DNA of 31,117 nt from a virus: positions 1 through 31,117 of IMG/VR virus record IMGVR_UViG_3300050035_000717; one strand, given 5' to 3'. Below are positions 1-6,685 of the stretch, piece after piece. Numbering within the stretch: the first letter of the stretch is position 1; each line of letters opens with the position of its first letter. Below the pieces are notes generated by a model, which had not been told where the DNA came from, did no database searches, and saw only the letters and a program-made list of their open reading frames with translations. The position numbers were made by a program, and so were the translations under genes.

Positions 1-3000
1 ATGCCCTATGCCGAACTCCAGTGCGCCACCGCCTTCTCGTTCCTGCGCGGCGCCAGCCACGCCGACGAGTTGGTGGCGACGGCCGCCGCCCTGGGCCACG
101 CCGCCCTCGGCGTCGCCGACCGCAACACCGTTGCCGGCGTGGTGCGCGCGCACGAGGCGGCGAAGCAGGCCGGGCTGCGCCTGCTGGTCGGCAGCCGGCT
201 GGCGCTCGGTGACGGCACGCCGGACCTGCTGTGCTACCCCGCCGACCGCGCCGCCTGGGGCCGGCTCACGCGCCTGCTCAGCGTCGGCAAGCAGCGCACG
301 ACGAAAGGCGAATGCCGGCTCGATTTCGCCGATCTGGCCGAATACGCGGCGGGACAGATCGCCCTGGCGGTGCCGACAGCGCGCCTGGATAACCGCCTGC
401 GCGCGTACCTGTCACGCCTGCGCGAATTGTTCGGCAACCGCCTCTACCTCGCCGCCAGCCGGCGGCACCGCGGCGACGATGCGCGGCGGCTGCGCGCGCT
501 GGCGGAGATCGCGACAAGCTGCCGCGTACCGATGGTCGCCACCAACGACGTGCTGTACCACGCGCCGGAACGCCGCGCCCTGCATGACGTGATGACCGCC
601 ATCCGCCTCGGTGTTCCCGTTGCCGCCGCCGGACTCGCGTTGCAGCCGAACGCCGAGCGGTATTTGAAAACGCCCGCCGAGATGGCGCGGCTGTTTCGCG
701 AACATCCGCAGGCGATCGCCCGCACGCTGGAAATCGTCGACCGCTGCTCGTTCTCGCTCGACGCGCTGGCCTACGAATACCCCGACGAGCCGGTGCCACC
801 CGGCACGACCCCCGACCAGCACCTCGCGACGCTGACCTGGCAGGGCGCGGCGGCACGCTATCCGGACGGCGTCCCAGAAAAGGTCCGGGCTACCATCGAG
901 AAGGAACTGCGCCTCATCCGCCAGCTCGCCTATGCGCGCTACTTCCTCACCGTGCACGACATCGTCCGCTACGCACGCGACAAGGGCATTCTGTGCCAGG
1001 GCCGCGGCTCGGCGGCGAACTCGGCGGTGTGCTACTGCCTTGGCATCACTGCCGTCGATCCGATGCAGATCGACCTGCTGTTCGAGCGGTTTGTCTCCGC
1101 CGAACGCCGCGAACCGCCCGACATCGATGTGGACTTCGAACACGAGCGGCGCGAGGAGGTGATTCAATACATCTACGAACGCTATGGCCGCCATCGCGCC
1201 GGCATCGCCGCCGCGGTCATCCACTATCGCCCGAAGATGGCGGTGCGCGAAGTCGGCAAGGCGATGGGCCTGTCCGAGGACACCACGGCGGCACTCGCTT
1301 CGCAAAGCTGGAACGCGCATGGGGAACTGTGGCCGGACGAACGGTTGCGCGAGATCGGGCTGGAGCCGGACAACCCGGCGGTGCAGCGCACGGTTACGCT
1401 CGCGCGCGAGCTGGTCGGTCTGCCGCGCCATCTGTCGCAGCACGTCGGCGGCTTCGTGCTGACGCGTACGGCGCTGGACGAGACCGTGCCCATCGGTCCG
1501 GCGGCGATGCCAGGCCGCACCTTCATCGAATGGGACAAGGACGATATCGACACGCTGGGAATCATGAAGGTCGACGTGCTGGCACTAGGAATGCTGACTT
1601 GCATTCGCAAGTGCTGCGAAATTTTGCGTGCGCGCGGCGTGTCGCTGCGCGACCTGGCGGACGTGCCGCGCGAGGACAGGCTGGTCTATGCGATGCTGTC
1701 GCGTGGGGATTCGCTCGGCGTGTTCCAGGTGGAGAGCCGGGCGCAGATGAACATGCTGCCGCGCCTCCGGCCGCAGCGCTTCTATGATCTGGTGATCGAG
1801 GTCGCCATTGTCCGCCCGGGACCGATCCAGGGCGACATGGTGCATCCCTATCTGCGCCGCCGGCAGGGGCGCGAACCCGTGGCGTTCCCATCGCCCGCGC
1901 CGGAGCACGGTCCACCGGACGAGCTGGAGCGTGTGCTGGGTCGCACCCTCGGCGTGCCGCTGTTCCAGGAACAGGCCATGCGCATCGCCATCGAGGCGGC
2001 GAAGTTCACGCCCGCCGAAGCCAATCAGCTCCGGCGCGCCATGGCGACCTTTCGTAACGCCGGCACCATCCACACGTTCTCTGCCAAGATGGTGGATGGC
2101 ATGGTTGCCCGCGGCTACACGCGCGACTTCTCCGAGCGCTGCTTCCGTCAGATCGAAGGGTTCGGTACCTACGGATTCCCGGAGAGCCACGCAGCGAGCT
2201 TTGCACACCTTGTGTACGTGTCGGCGTGGCTGAAGTGCCATCATCCGGCCAGTTTTGCCTGCGCGCTGCTGAATTCGCAGCCAATGGGCTTCTACGCTCC
2301 GGCGCAAATCGTGCGCGACGCGCGCGAGCATGGCGTAAGTGTGCGCGGCGCTGACGTCAACGCGAGCACATGGGACTGCACGGTCGAGGCAAACGCCACG
2401 CTGCGCCTGGGCTTTCGTTTGATCGACGGGTTCCGCGAGGAATGCGCGCAGGCGCTGGTGGCTGCGCGGGGCACGGGATTGCGCGATTTCACGCAACTGG
2501 TGCGCACTGGCCTGCCGCGTTCGGCGCTGGAGGCACTGGCCGAGGCTGATGCGATGCGTTGCCTGGGGCTGGAACGACGCGCGGCGCTATGGCAGGTACG
2601 CGGCGTGCGCGAAGAAGCGGAGCTGCCGTTGTTCGCGGCGCTGCCATTGCCGATGCGTGCGGCGCCGCTGCCGCAGATGCAACTGCCCGAACATGTCGTG
2701 GCGGACTATCAGACCACCGGCTTGTCGCTGAAAGCGCATCCGCTGCGGTTTCTGCGTTCGGCGCTCGCCGTCGAGGGGGCGCAAAGTTGCGTCGAGGCGA
2801 CCGGACTTGCCGACGGGGCGTGGGTTCGAGTGGCGGGTGTGGTGCTGGTACGCCAGCGACCAGGCAGCGCCGAGGGCGTGGTATTCGTCACCATCGAGGA
2901 CGAAACCGGCATCGCCAATGTCGTGGTATGGCCCGCGGTGGTGGAGCAGTTCCGCCGCGCGCTGATCGGCAGCGCGTTGTTGCTGGTGGAGGGGCGCCTA

Positions 3001-3177
3001 CAACGCTCACCGGAAGGCGTGGTGCACGTGGTGGCGGAGCGACTGAAAGATCGCTCCGCGGCGTTGCGGCGCCTGGACCAAATGGCGATGGCGGCGCCGC
3101 TGGCCCGCGCCGACGAACTTGCCTGGCCGCAAGCCACGCACAACCGACCGTTGCCACGGTCGCGGGATTTCAAATAG
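1..3177 (+). CDS. dnaE2: Error-prone DNA polymerase DnaE2 (ImuC)
   Basis: This is a full-length C-family DNA polymerase (1058 aa), the translesion subunit of the bacterial SOS mutasome that normally works with ImuA and ImuB. The N-terminal PHP domain covers roughly residues 1-200. The polymerase core has GRGSAAN at 334-340, the catalytic acidic cluster PDIDVDFE at 373-380 (D376 and D378 matching the E. coli PolIIIalpha pair) and the third acidic residue D525 in IMKVDVLAL. A helix-hairpin-helix-like segment lies near 828-858, and an OB-fold near 939-1015 carries the DETG-ANVVVWP signature. It ends in PLPRSRDFK, the C-terminus usual in alphaproteobacterial DnaE2, so it is not truncated. DnaE2 rather than replicative DnaE1 is supported by the shorter length and the FLRGASH start. 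imuA and imuB would lie upstream, outside the window, as would any LexA-controlled promoter. The gene converges on the phage block, with 44 bp between stops. Confidence 0.96.
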   Translation: MPYAELQCATAFSFLRGASHADELVATAAALGHAALGVADRNTVAGVVRAHEAAKQAGLRLLVGSRLALGDGTPDLLCYPADRAAWGRLTRLLSVGKQRTTKGECRLDFADLAEYAAGQIALAVPTARLDNRLRAYLSRLRELFGNRLYLAASRRHRGDDARRLRALAEIATSCRVPMVATNDVLYHAPERRALHDVMTAIRLGVPVAAAGLALQPNAERYLKTPAEMARLFREHPQAIARTLEIVDRCSFSLDALAYEYPDEPVPPGTTPDQHLATLTWQGAAARYPDGVPEKVRATIEKELRLIRQLAYARYFLTVHDIVRYARDKGILCQGRGSAANSAVCYCLGITAVDPMQIDLLFERFVSAERREPPDIDVDFEHERREEVIQYIYERYGRHRAGIAAAVIHYRPKMAVREVGKAMGLSEDTTAALASQSWNAHGELWPDERLREIGLEPDNPAVQRTVTLARELVGLPRHLSQHVGGFVLTRTALDETVPIGPAAMPGRTFIEWDKDDIDTLGIMKVDVLALGMLTCIRKCCEILRARGVSLRDLADVPREDRLVYAMLSRGDSLGVFQVESRAQMNMLPRLRPQRFYDLVIEVAIVRPGPIQGDMVHPYLRRRQGREPVAFPSPAPEHGPPDELERVLGRTLGVPLFQEQAMRIAIEAAKFTPAEANQLRRAMATFRNAGTIHTFSAKMVDGMVARGYTRDFSERCFRQIEGFGTYGFPESHAASFAHLVYVSAWLKCHHPASFACALLNSQPMGFYAPAQIVRDAREHGVSVRGADVNASTWDCTVEANATLRLGFRLIDGFREECAQALVAARGTGLRDFTQLVRTGLPRSALEALAEADAMRCLGLERRAALWQVRGVREEAELPLFAALPLPMRAAPLPQMQLPEHVVADYQTTGLSLKAHPLRFLRSALAVEGAQSCVEATGLADGAWVRVAGVVLVRQRPGSAEGVVFVTIEDETGIANVVVWPAVVEQFRRALIGSALLLVEGRLQRSPEGVVHVVAERLKDRSAALRRLDQMAMAAPLARADELAWPQATHNRPLPRSRDFK

Positions 3178-3221
3178 GCCATTCCGGCGGCGAGACGGGG
3201 GCGGTACCGGCGAACCATTCA

Positions 3222-3971
3222 TCAGGCCGCAATCGCGTCCAGCGCACTGCGCAGCCCGTAGAAATCCAGATGCGTGGGCGATACTGCCGAGGTGTTCAGC
3301 CAGTCGCGGTTGAGCAGCGCGTAGGCTTCCTCGCAATAGCGTTTCCAGAACGCCCACGTCATCCGCTGCACGGTGTTCCATGTGATGCATGCCAGGCCAT
3401 CGGAGTCGTAATCGGTCACCCATACGGCATGACCGCCCCAGGTACCGGGCTCACTGCCGATGTCCCACACAGCCTGGTTCTGGGCGCTGTCAGGAAGGCT
3501 TATCCCGACATAGAGTCCGCCGAAGTTGTAGATAGCCTCCCGTACATCGGCATCGTTGGCCGGTTGCAGGACCGCCCACAGCGTCACGTCTTCGCCCTGC
3601 CGCCCGATGTCCCAGCCGTGTCGCGACCATAGGCCAAGCACGTCGGTCTCGATGGCGCCCGTGTCCGTTTCGGGCTTCCCGGGTTGATAGCTGGACACGG
3701 CGGCATAACGGGCAGCCACTATCTCGTCGGGTACGCGCCAGAGCGCCCCATTGGCCGTGGTCCAGGTCAGGATGGCATTCGCTGACGCTGCAATGGTGCA
3801 GTCGCCGATGGCGTCGTTGAGGTGCATTCCCCATTCGGAGACAATGTCGCTGCGCTTGCACGTAGGCGGCGGCGACGGCAGCGCACGCCGCCGGAAGTCC
3901 GCCAGCTTCGGCACGATCATGCCGGCGTGAGGCGCCCGGCGGCCGAGCTTGACGATGCGATGATCGACCAT
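3222..3971 (-). CDS. Papain-like (C39/C1-type) cysteine peptidase-like phage protein
   Basis: 249-aa protein with the order of catalytic motifs of papain-fold enzymes: Cys58 in NDAIGDCTIAA, His181 in WGGHAVWVTDYD and Asn199 in CITWN, the last followed by a Trp-rich segment (TWAFWKRYCEEAY) as in papain-type SW(G) loops. There is no signal peptide or transmembrane helix. The ATG at 3971 has a GGGGGG stretch just upstream and lies 13 nt after the preceding stop; a longer frame upstream lacks this support. It is the last gene of the leftward phage operon, after the lipoprotein and holin-like genes, so a role in lysis, peptidoglycan cleavage or processing of a particle protein is possible. The substrate cannot be read from the sequence. 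The triad assignment is by motif order only, and this could be a non-catalytic relative. Confidence 0.6.
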   Translation of the reverse strand: MVDHRIVKLGRRAPHAGMIVPKLADFRRRALPSPPPTCKRSDIVSEWGMHLNDAIGDCTIAASANAILTWTTANGALWRVPDEIVAARYAAVSSYQPGKPETDTGAIETDVLGLWSRHGWDIGRQGEDVTLWAVLQPANDADVREAIYNFGGLYVGISLPDSAQNQAVWDIGSEPGTWGGHAVWVTDYDSDGLACITWNTVQRMTWAFWKRYCEEAYALLNRDWLNTSAVSPTHLDFYGLRSALDAIAA

Positions 3972-3984
3972 CGGGCGCCCCCCA

Positions 3985-4455
3985 TTACTTCGCCGCCGCG
4001 GCACGCAGGATCAGCCGCGCCTGCTCGGGGCTGTAAACCGGAGATGTCTTCGTGGCACTGGTGACGCCGGCCGCGGCCAGGATCGTCGGCAGCAACGATA
4101 TCGCCGCATTGATGATCGGCACGATCGCCGATCCGCCGGGAATCAGCGGCAGCGCGATGCCCGCTACCGTCTGCACGGTGGATGCGATCTCCTGCACGAC
4201 GTTGGTGCCGGCCGAAGCCGTGGCCGCGGCCACCTGCCCAGCGTCGGTTTTGATCGTGGCCAGGTAGCCCTGAAGTTGCGTGACAGTGGCGGCCGGCACG
4301 CCGGGGATCGCCGCGATCGCCGTAATCGCGGACGACAGGCCGGACGCGATGAGCTGCACGTCGGTGGCGAGTTGCGAGGAGGTGATCGTGGTGCCGCACG
4401 CGCTCAACGCAACGGCGGCGCCGGCCATGGCAAGGATCGAACGACGGGTCTGCAT
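3985..4455 (-). CDS. Putative phage-encoded lipoprotein
   Basis: 156-aa protein starting with a twin-arginine, hydrophobic signal (QTRRSILAMAGAAVALSAC) ending in an LSAC lipobox, so export and lipid attachment at Cys20 are predicted. The mature part is rich in Ala, Thr and Ile. It has a helical central part and a hydrophobic stretch near residues 95-130 (VAGIALPLIPGGSAIVPIIN and LLPTILAAAGV) that could be membrane-embedded. A GTG at 4467 overlaps the holin stop as GTGA and would add four residues (MTYP); neither start has a clear Shine-Dalgarno. Its position between the holin-like gene and the peptidase suggests a lysis or envelope role. An outer-membrane spanin subunit is conceivable, but the protein is longer and more hydrophobic than typical spanins. 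I do not recognise the family. Confidence 0.62.
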   Translation of the reverse strand: MQTRRSILAMAGAAVALSACGTTITSSQLATDVQLIASGLSSAITAIAAIPGVPAATVTQLQGYLATIKTDAGQVAAATASAGTNVVQEIASTVQTVAGIALPLIPGGSAIVPIINAAISLLPTILAAAGVTSATKTSPVYSPEQARLILRAAAAK

Positions 4456-4463
4456 GGGATATG

Positions 4464-4739
4464 TCACTTTGCTGCGGTTGAACTGGAAGCTGACGTGTTG
4501 GCCATCGCCCTCGCCGTGGCGTCGGCGTAGACCTTCAACGCATCGCCGACCACGGTCTCGGCGTCGGCCCTCAGCGCCGGCTTTTCCGGCCAGGCGATGG
4601 CCAGCACGCCGCCGACGATCAACGGGGCCGCCGTCTGCCAGGCGAGCTGGCCGGATGCCACGGCAACGACGGTGCCAATCAGCGCGGAGAAACCCGCGCC
4701 GGTCGTGGTCTGCCGTAACCAGGAAATGATGGAAGCCAT
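4464..4739 (-). CDS. Holin-like small membrane protein
   Basis: 91-aa protein with two hydrophobic segments, about residues 15-30 (GFSALIGTVVAVASG) and 37-50 (AAPLIVGGVLAIAW), then a polar, alanine-rich C-terminal tail. This is a class II holin-like layout. A strong Shine-Dalgarno (GAGGAGAA, 4745-4752) sits 5 nt before the ATG. The stop overlaps a possible GTG of the lipoprotein gene (GTGA), consistent with translational coupling. With the lysozyme gene nearby and lacking its own export signal, a pore-forming protein is expected in this cassette, and this is one of two candidates (the other is at 6228-6416). Assignment is by topology and position, not by a conserved motif. Confidence 0.6.
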   Translation of the reverse strand: MASIISWLRQTTTGAGFSALIGTVVAVASGQLAWQTAAPLIVGGVLAIAWPEKPALRADAETVVGDALKVYADATARAMANTSASSSTAAK

Positions 4740-4754
4740 TCCGTTCTCCTCAAG

Positions 4755-5687
4755 TTAACCCGCTAGCGTGTTGGCATCCTCGTCGCGCTGGCGGAAATAG
4801 GCATCGATGTCGCGCCGCAGCTCCGGTTTGTTGCCCGCCAGCTCCAGCACGCCCCAGACGTTGGGTTTCAGATCGGTCGTAGGGTCGAAGCGATGGCGGG
4901 ACAGGATTTGCCAACGATCAACGTAGGCCCGGCGATCCTTCGCGCCGTGCCAGGCGTGCTCGATGGTGCCTGGCACGTAACCAAGATTGCCGCCAATGTG
5001 CTGCTGTGCACGTGCCTGCCAGCGCAACAGCGGTGCACGGTAGCCCTCGGGGAGGTTGCCCGGGATGGAGTCCACCACCCGACCGATCAAGGCCAGCGCC
5101 ATGTGGTGATCCGCCGCGCCGAGCACAGCGGTGTCGATCAGACCGCCGAGCCAATCCAGCGCCTGCCGCGTCGCCGCCCAGGCGTAGCCAGGATGGGCAA
5201 ACTGGTAGGCACTGACGGCATTCGGCCCCTGCACGAACGGTTTGCGCTCCAGCCACAGCCGGCAGAAACTGCGGTGCGCGATTAGATGATCGTCATTCGG
5301 GCCGAGATCGTAGCAGTCGCTCCACGGCTGCACCACGTCGTAGAGCTGCAAGGCATGCACCGTCTCCGCAGCCCAGTCGGGCTTGCGGAAGCGGATGTCC
5401 GCATCGAGCCACGCGACGTATTTCCAGTCCTCCGGCAGCCGCGCGAGACCGATGTTGAGCAAGTTCTCCTTGTTCCACACCAAAGTACGGGCGCGTACCG
5501 GTACGTGGTTCACGCCCGGTGTGCCGCCGAGTTCGTGCGGCCGGTCACCATAGGCGCATTCCACCACCGTCAGGTGCACGCCGCTTTCCAGCATGTGTCG
5601 CTCGAATTCGCGATAGAGGCGCACGCGGCTTTCCCAGCGGATCGGGTTGGCGACGGCGGTAACGACGTGCAGCAAATCGGCGCGCAT
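4755..5687 (-). CDS. GT-A fold glycosyltransferase-like protein
   Basis: 310-aa protein with features of family 2-like or galactosyltransferase-like glycosyltransferases. There is an N-terminal nucleotide-sugar-binding Rossmann-like part (HVVTAVANPIRWESR near residues 7-21), then WNKENLLNIGL at 71-81 and a metal-binding DxD motif, Asp95-Ala-Asp97, in YVAWLDADIRF. Towards the C-terminus the segment IEHAWHGAKDRRAYVDRW matches the H-x-x-HG-x4-R-x-Y-x-x-R pattern common in beta-galactosyltransferase-like enzymes. The ATG at 5687 has GGAAG about 7 nt upstream; the frame continues upstream without a convincing start. It lies between lysozyme and holin genes, in the same direction. Possible roles are modification of host surface polysaccharide (receptor masking) or glycosylation of a fibre. 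No signal or membrane anchor is seen. Confidence 0.72.
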   Translation of the reverse strand: MRADLLHVVTAVANPIRWESRVRLYREFERHMLESGVHLTVVECAYGDRPHELGGTPGVNHVPVRARTLVWNKENLLNIGLARLPEDWKYVAWLDADIRFRKPDWAAETVHALQLYDVVQPWSDCYDLGPNDDHLIAHRSFCRLWLERKPFVQGPNAVSAYQFAHPGYAWAATRQALDWLGGLIDTAVLGAADHHMALALIGRVVDSIPGNLPEGYRAPLLRWQARAQQHIGGNLGYVPGTIEHAWHGAKDRRAYVDRWQILSRHRFDPTTDLKPNVWGVLELAGNKPELRRDIDAYFRQRDEDANTLAG

Positions 5688-5742
5688 TCTCAAACTTCCA
5701 CACTCCTGATGGTTGTTGGCTGACAAGGCCACATTGAACCGC

Positions 5743-6231
5743 TCACGCGTCTTTCCCGGATTTCTCGTCAGACTCAAGAAAGAGCGCCGTCTCTGCCTGA
5801 CGCCGACGCAACAGACCGGCGACGACCTTGCCGCCCGCGTGATCCCACAGGTCAATCTGCGCGGCGGCGCCGGCGTAGTCTCCAGAGTTCAACTTACGTA
5901 GGAGTGTGCTGTTGTCGAACGCGCCAATGCCGACATTGTAGATGAAGTCCTGCAGCGCCGCGGTTTCGTCCACTGTCAGCCAGACTTTTACCACGCGGGC
6001 AATTTCGCGCGCAGTTTTGTGCAATTCATCAGCCAGCCAGATGCGCGCGAGCTGAAGCGTTATCGGTGGCGTATTCTCCGTCACCGGTGCACCATCCGGC
6101 AGCCAGACCGACCCGTAGCCAATCGTCCAGCGCGGCGGCTTCGCCAGCATGTCAAGATATGGCTCGGCCGAAAAGCCCTCGAATCTGGCTGCCAGTTCCG
6201 CGGCTTCCTGATCTGCTGTTTTGCTCATCAT
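5743..6231 (-). CDS. Phage lysozyme (GH24, T4-type muramidase endolysin)
   Basis: 162-aa enzyme with the T4 lysozyme triad in correct spacing: Glu18 (RFEGFS), Asp27 (PYLDML) and Thr36 (RWTIGYG). The downstream NVGIGAFDNSTLLRKLNSGDY and GLLRRRQAE blocks are also characteristic of the family. It hydrolyses the beta-1,4 bond between MurNAc and GlcNAc in peptidoglycan. There is no N-terminal hydrophobic signal-arrest-release segment, so release to the periplasm should depend on a holin. The ATG at 6231 overlaps the stop of the upstream small membrane-protein gene as ATGA; a second ATG follows directly at 6228. A much longer frame upstream has no start support. Key residues are intact, so it is probably active. 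Confidence 0.9.
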   Translation of the reverse strand: MMSKTADQEAAELAARFEGFSAEPYLDMLAKPPRWTIGYGSVWLPDGAPVTENTPPITLQLARIWLADELHKTAREIARVVKVWLTVDETAALQDFIYNVGIGAFDNSTLLRKLNSGDYAGAAAQIDLWDHAGGKVVAGLLRRRQAETALFLESDEKSGKDA

Positions 6232-6416
6232 CGCATTGCCCAGTCCTGATTGATCGCATAGCGCACCAAGCCAGCGAACACGGTGGCCGCGATGCCGCAC
6301 AACACCCAGGAGCCGAGCCGGGCGGTGCAGCGCTTCCATTGTCGGTCGAGCCATTCCGACATGGCTTTTTCCACCGCCTCCTTCAGGAGGTCGGGCGGGA
6401 TTTTGTCGATGGGCAT
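6228..6416 (-). CDS. Small single-pass membrane protein, possible holin or antiholin
   Basis: 62-aa protein starting MPIDKIPPDLLKEAVEKAM, with an amphipathic N-terminal helix and one hydrophobic segment near residues 37-55 (GSWVLCGIAATVFAGLV). The start is fixed by a consensus Shine-Dalgarno GGAGG (6424-6428) 7 nt upstream of the ATG; a longer frame without ribosome binding site was ignored. The stop overlaps the lysozyme start (ATGA), indicating coupled translation. It is the first gene after the terminator-like hairpin at 6485-6515, so it begins the lysis cassette. A holin, antiholin or lysis regulator is the natural guess from size and position, but no family motif is recognised. Confidence 0.6.
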   Translation of the reverse strand: MPIDKIPPDLLKEAVEKAMSEWLDRQWKRCTARLGSWVLCGIAATVFAGLVRYAINQDWAMR

Positions 6417-6441
6417 GTGCAATCCTCCAGGCCCGCGGCGG

Positions 6442-6470
6442 GACACAGTGATGAGTCGAAGACGGGTCAA
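6442..6470 (-). promoter_or_regulatory. Weak candidate promoter for the lysis cassette
   Basis: On the minus strand a good -35-like TTGACC (6465-6470) is followed by a 17-nt spacer and a poor -10 (TGTGTC, 6442-6447). It lies between the terminator-like hairpin and the first lysis gene. The -10 match is weak, so this is tentative. The rest of the 269-bp gap (6417-6685) shows only the hairpin and no further gene. Confidence 0.22.
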
Positions 6471-6484
6471 GGACACCCGGCGCG

Positions 6485-6515
6485 CGAGCAAAAGAAGAGC
6501 CGCTCGAAAGCGGCT
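6485..6515 (-). terminator. Rho-independent terminator-like hairpin after the tailspike genes
   Basis: A perfect 7-bp stem (AGCCGCT/AGCGGCT, 6498-6504 with 6509-6515) and 4-nt loop is followed, reading leftward, by a T-rich tail (CTTCTTTTGCTC). It lies about 170 nt after the tailspike stop and before the lysis genes. It could end or attenuate the structural transcript. Confidence 0.6.
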
Positions 6516-6685
6516 TGTGCGGTACTGACGGTACGTGTGTCAGATCACGAGCCTGGGTCGGCCATTTCCTAGCTCTCATCGAAAGAGTGCAGGAAAACCA
6601 GCCGCAGCTCCAGAAAGGGTACCGGTTCCCGTTGATTACTCGATTCTGTTTTCGCTTTTGGTGACCAACGGGCAGCGTCTCACGT

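Noticed and set aside
412-1443. Long minus-strand frame opposite dnaE2
   Set aside because: It is a shadow of a high-GC gene: it lies fully inside dnaE2, has no ribosome binding site and shows low-complexity Arg/Ala/Gln-rich composition.
2559-3632. Plus-strand frame running across the end of dnaE2 into the peptidase
   Set aside because: It overlaps two real genes in other frames, is Arg/Gly/Ala-rich and has no start signal.
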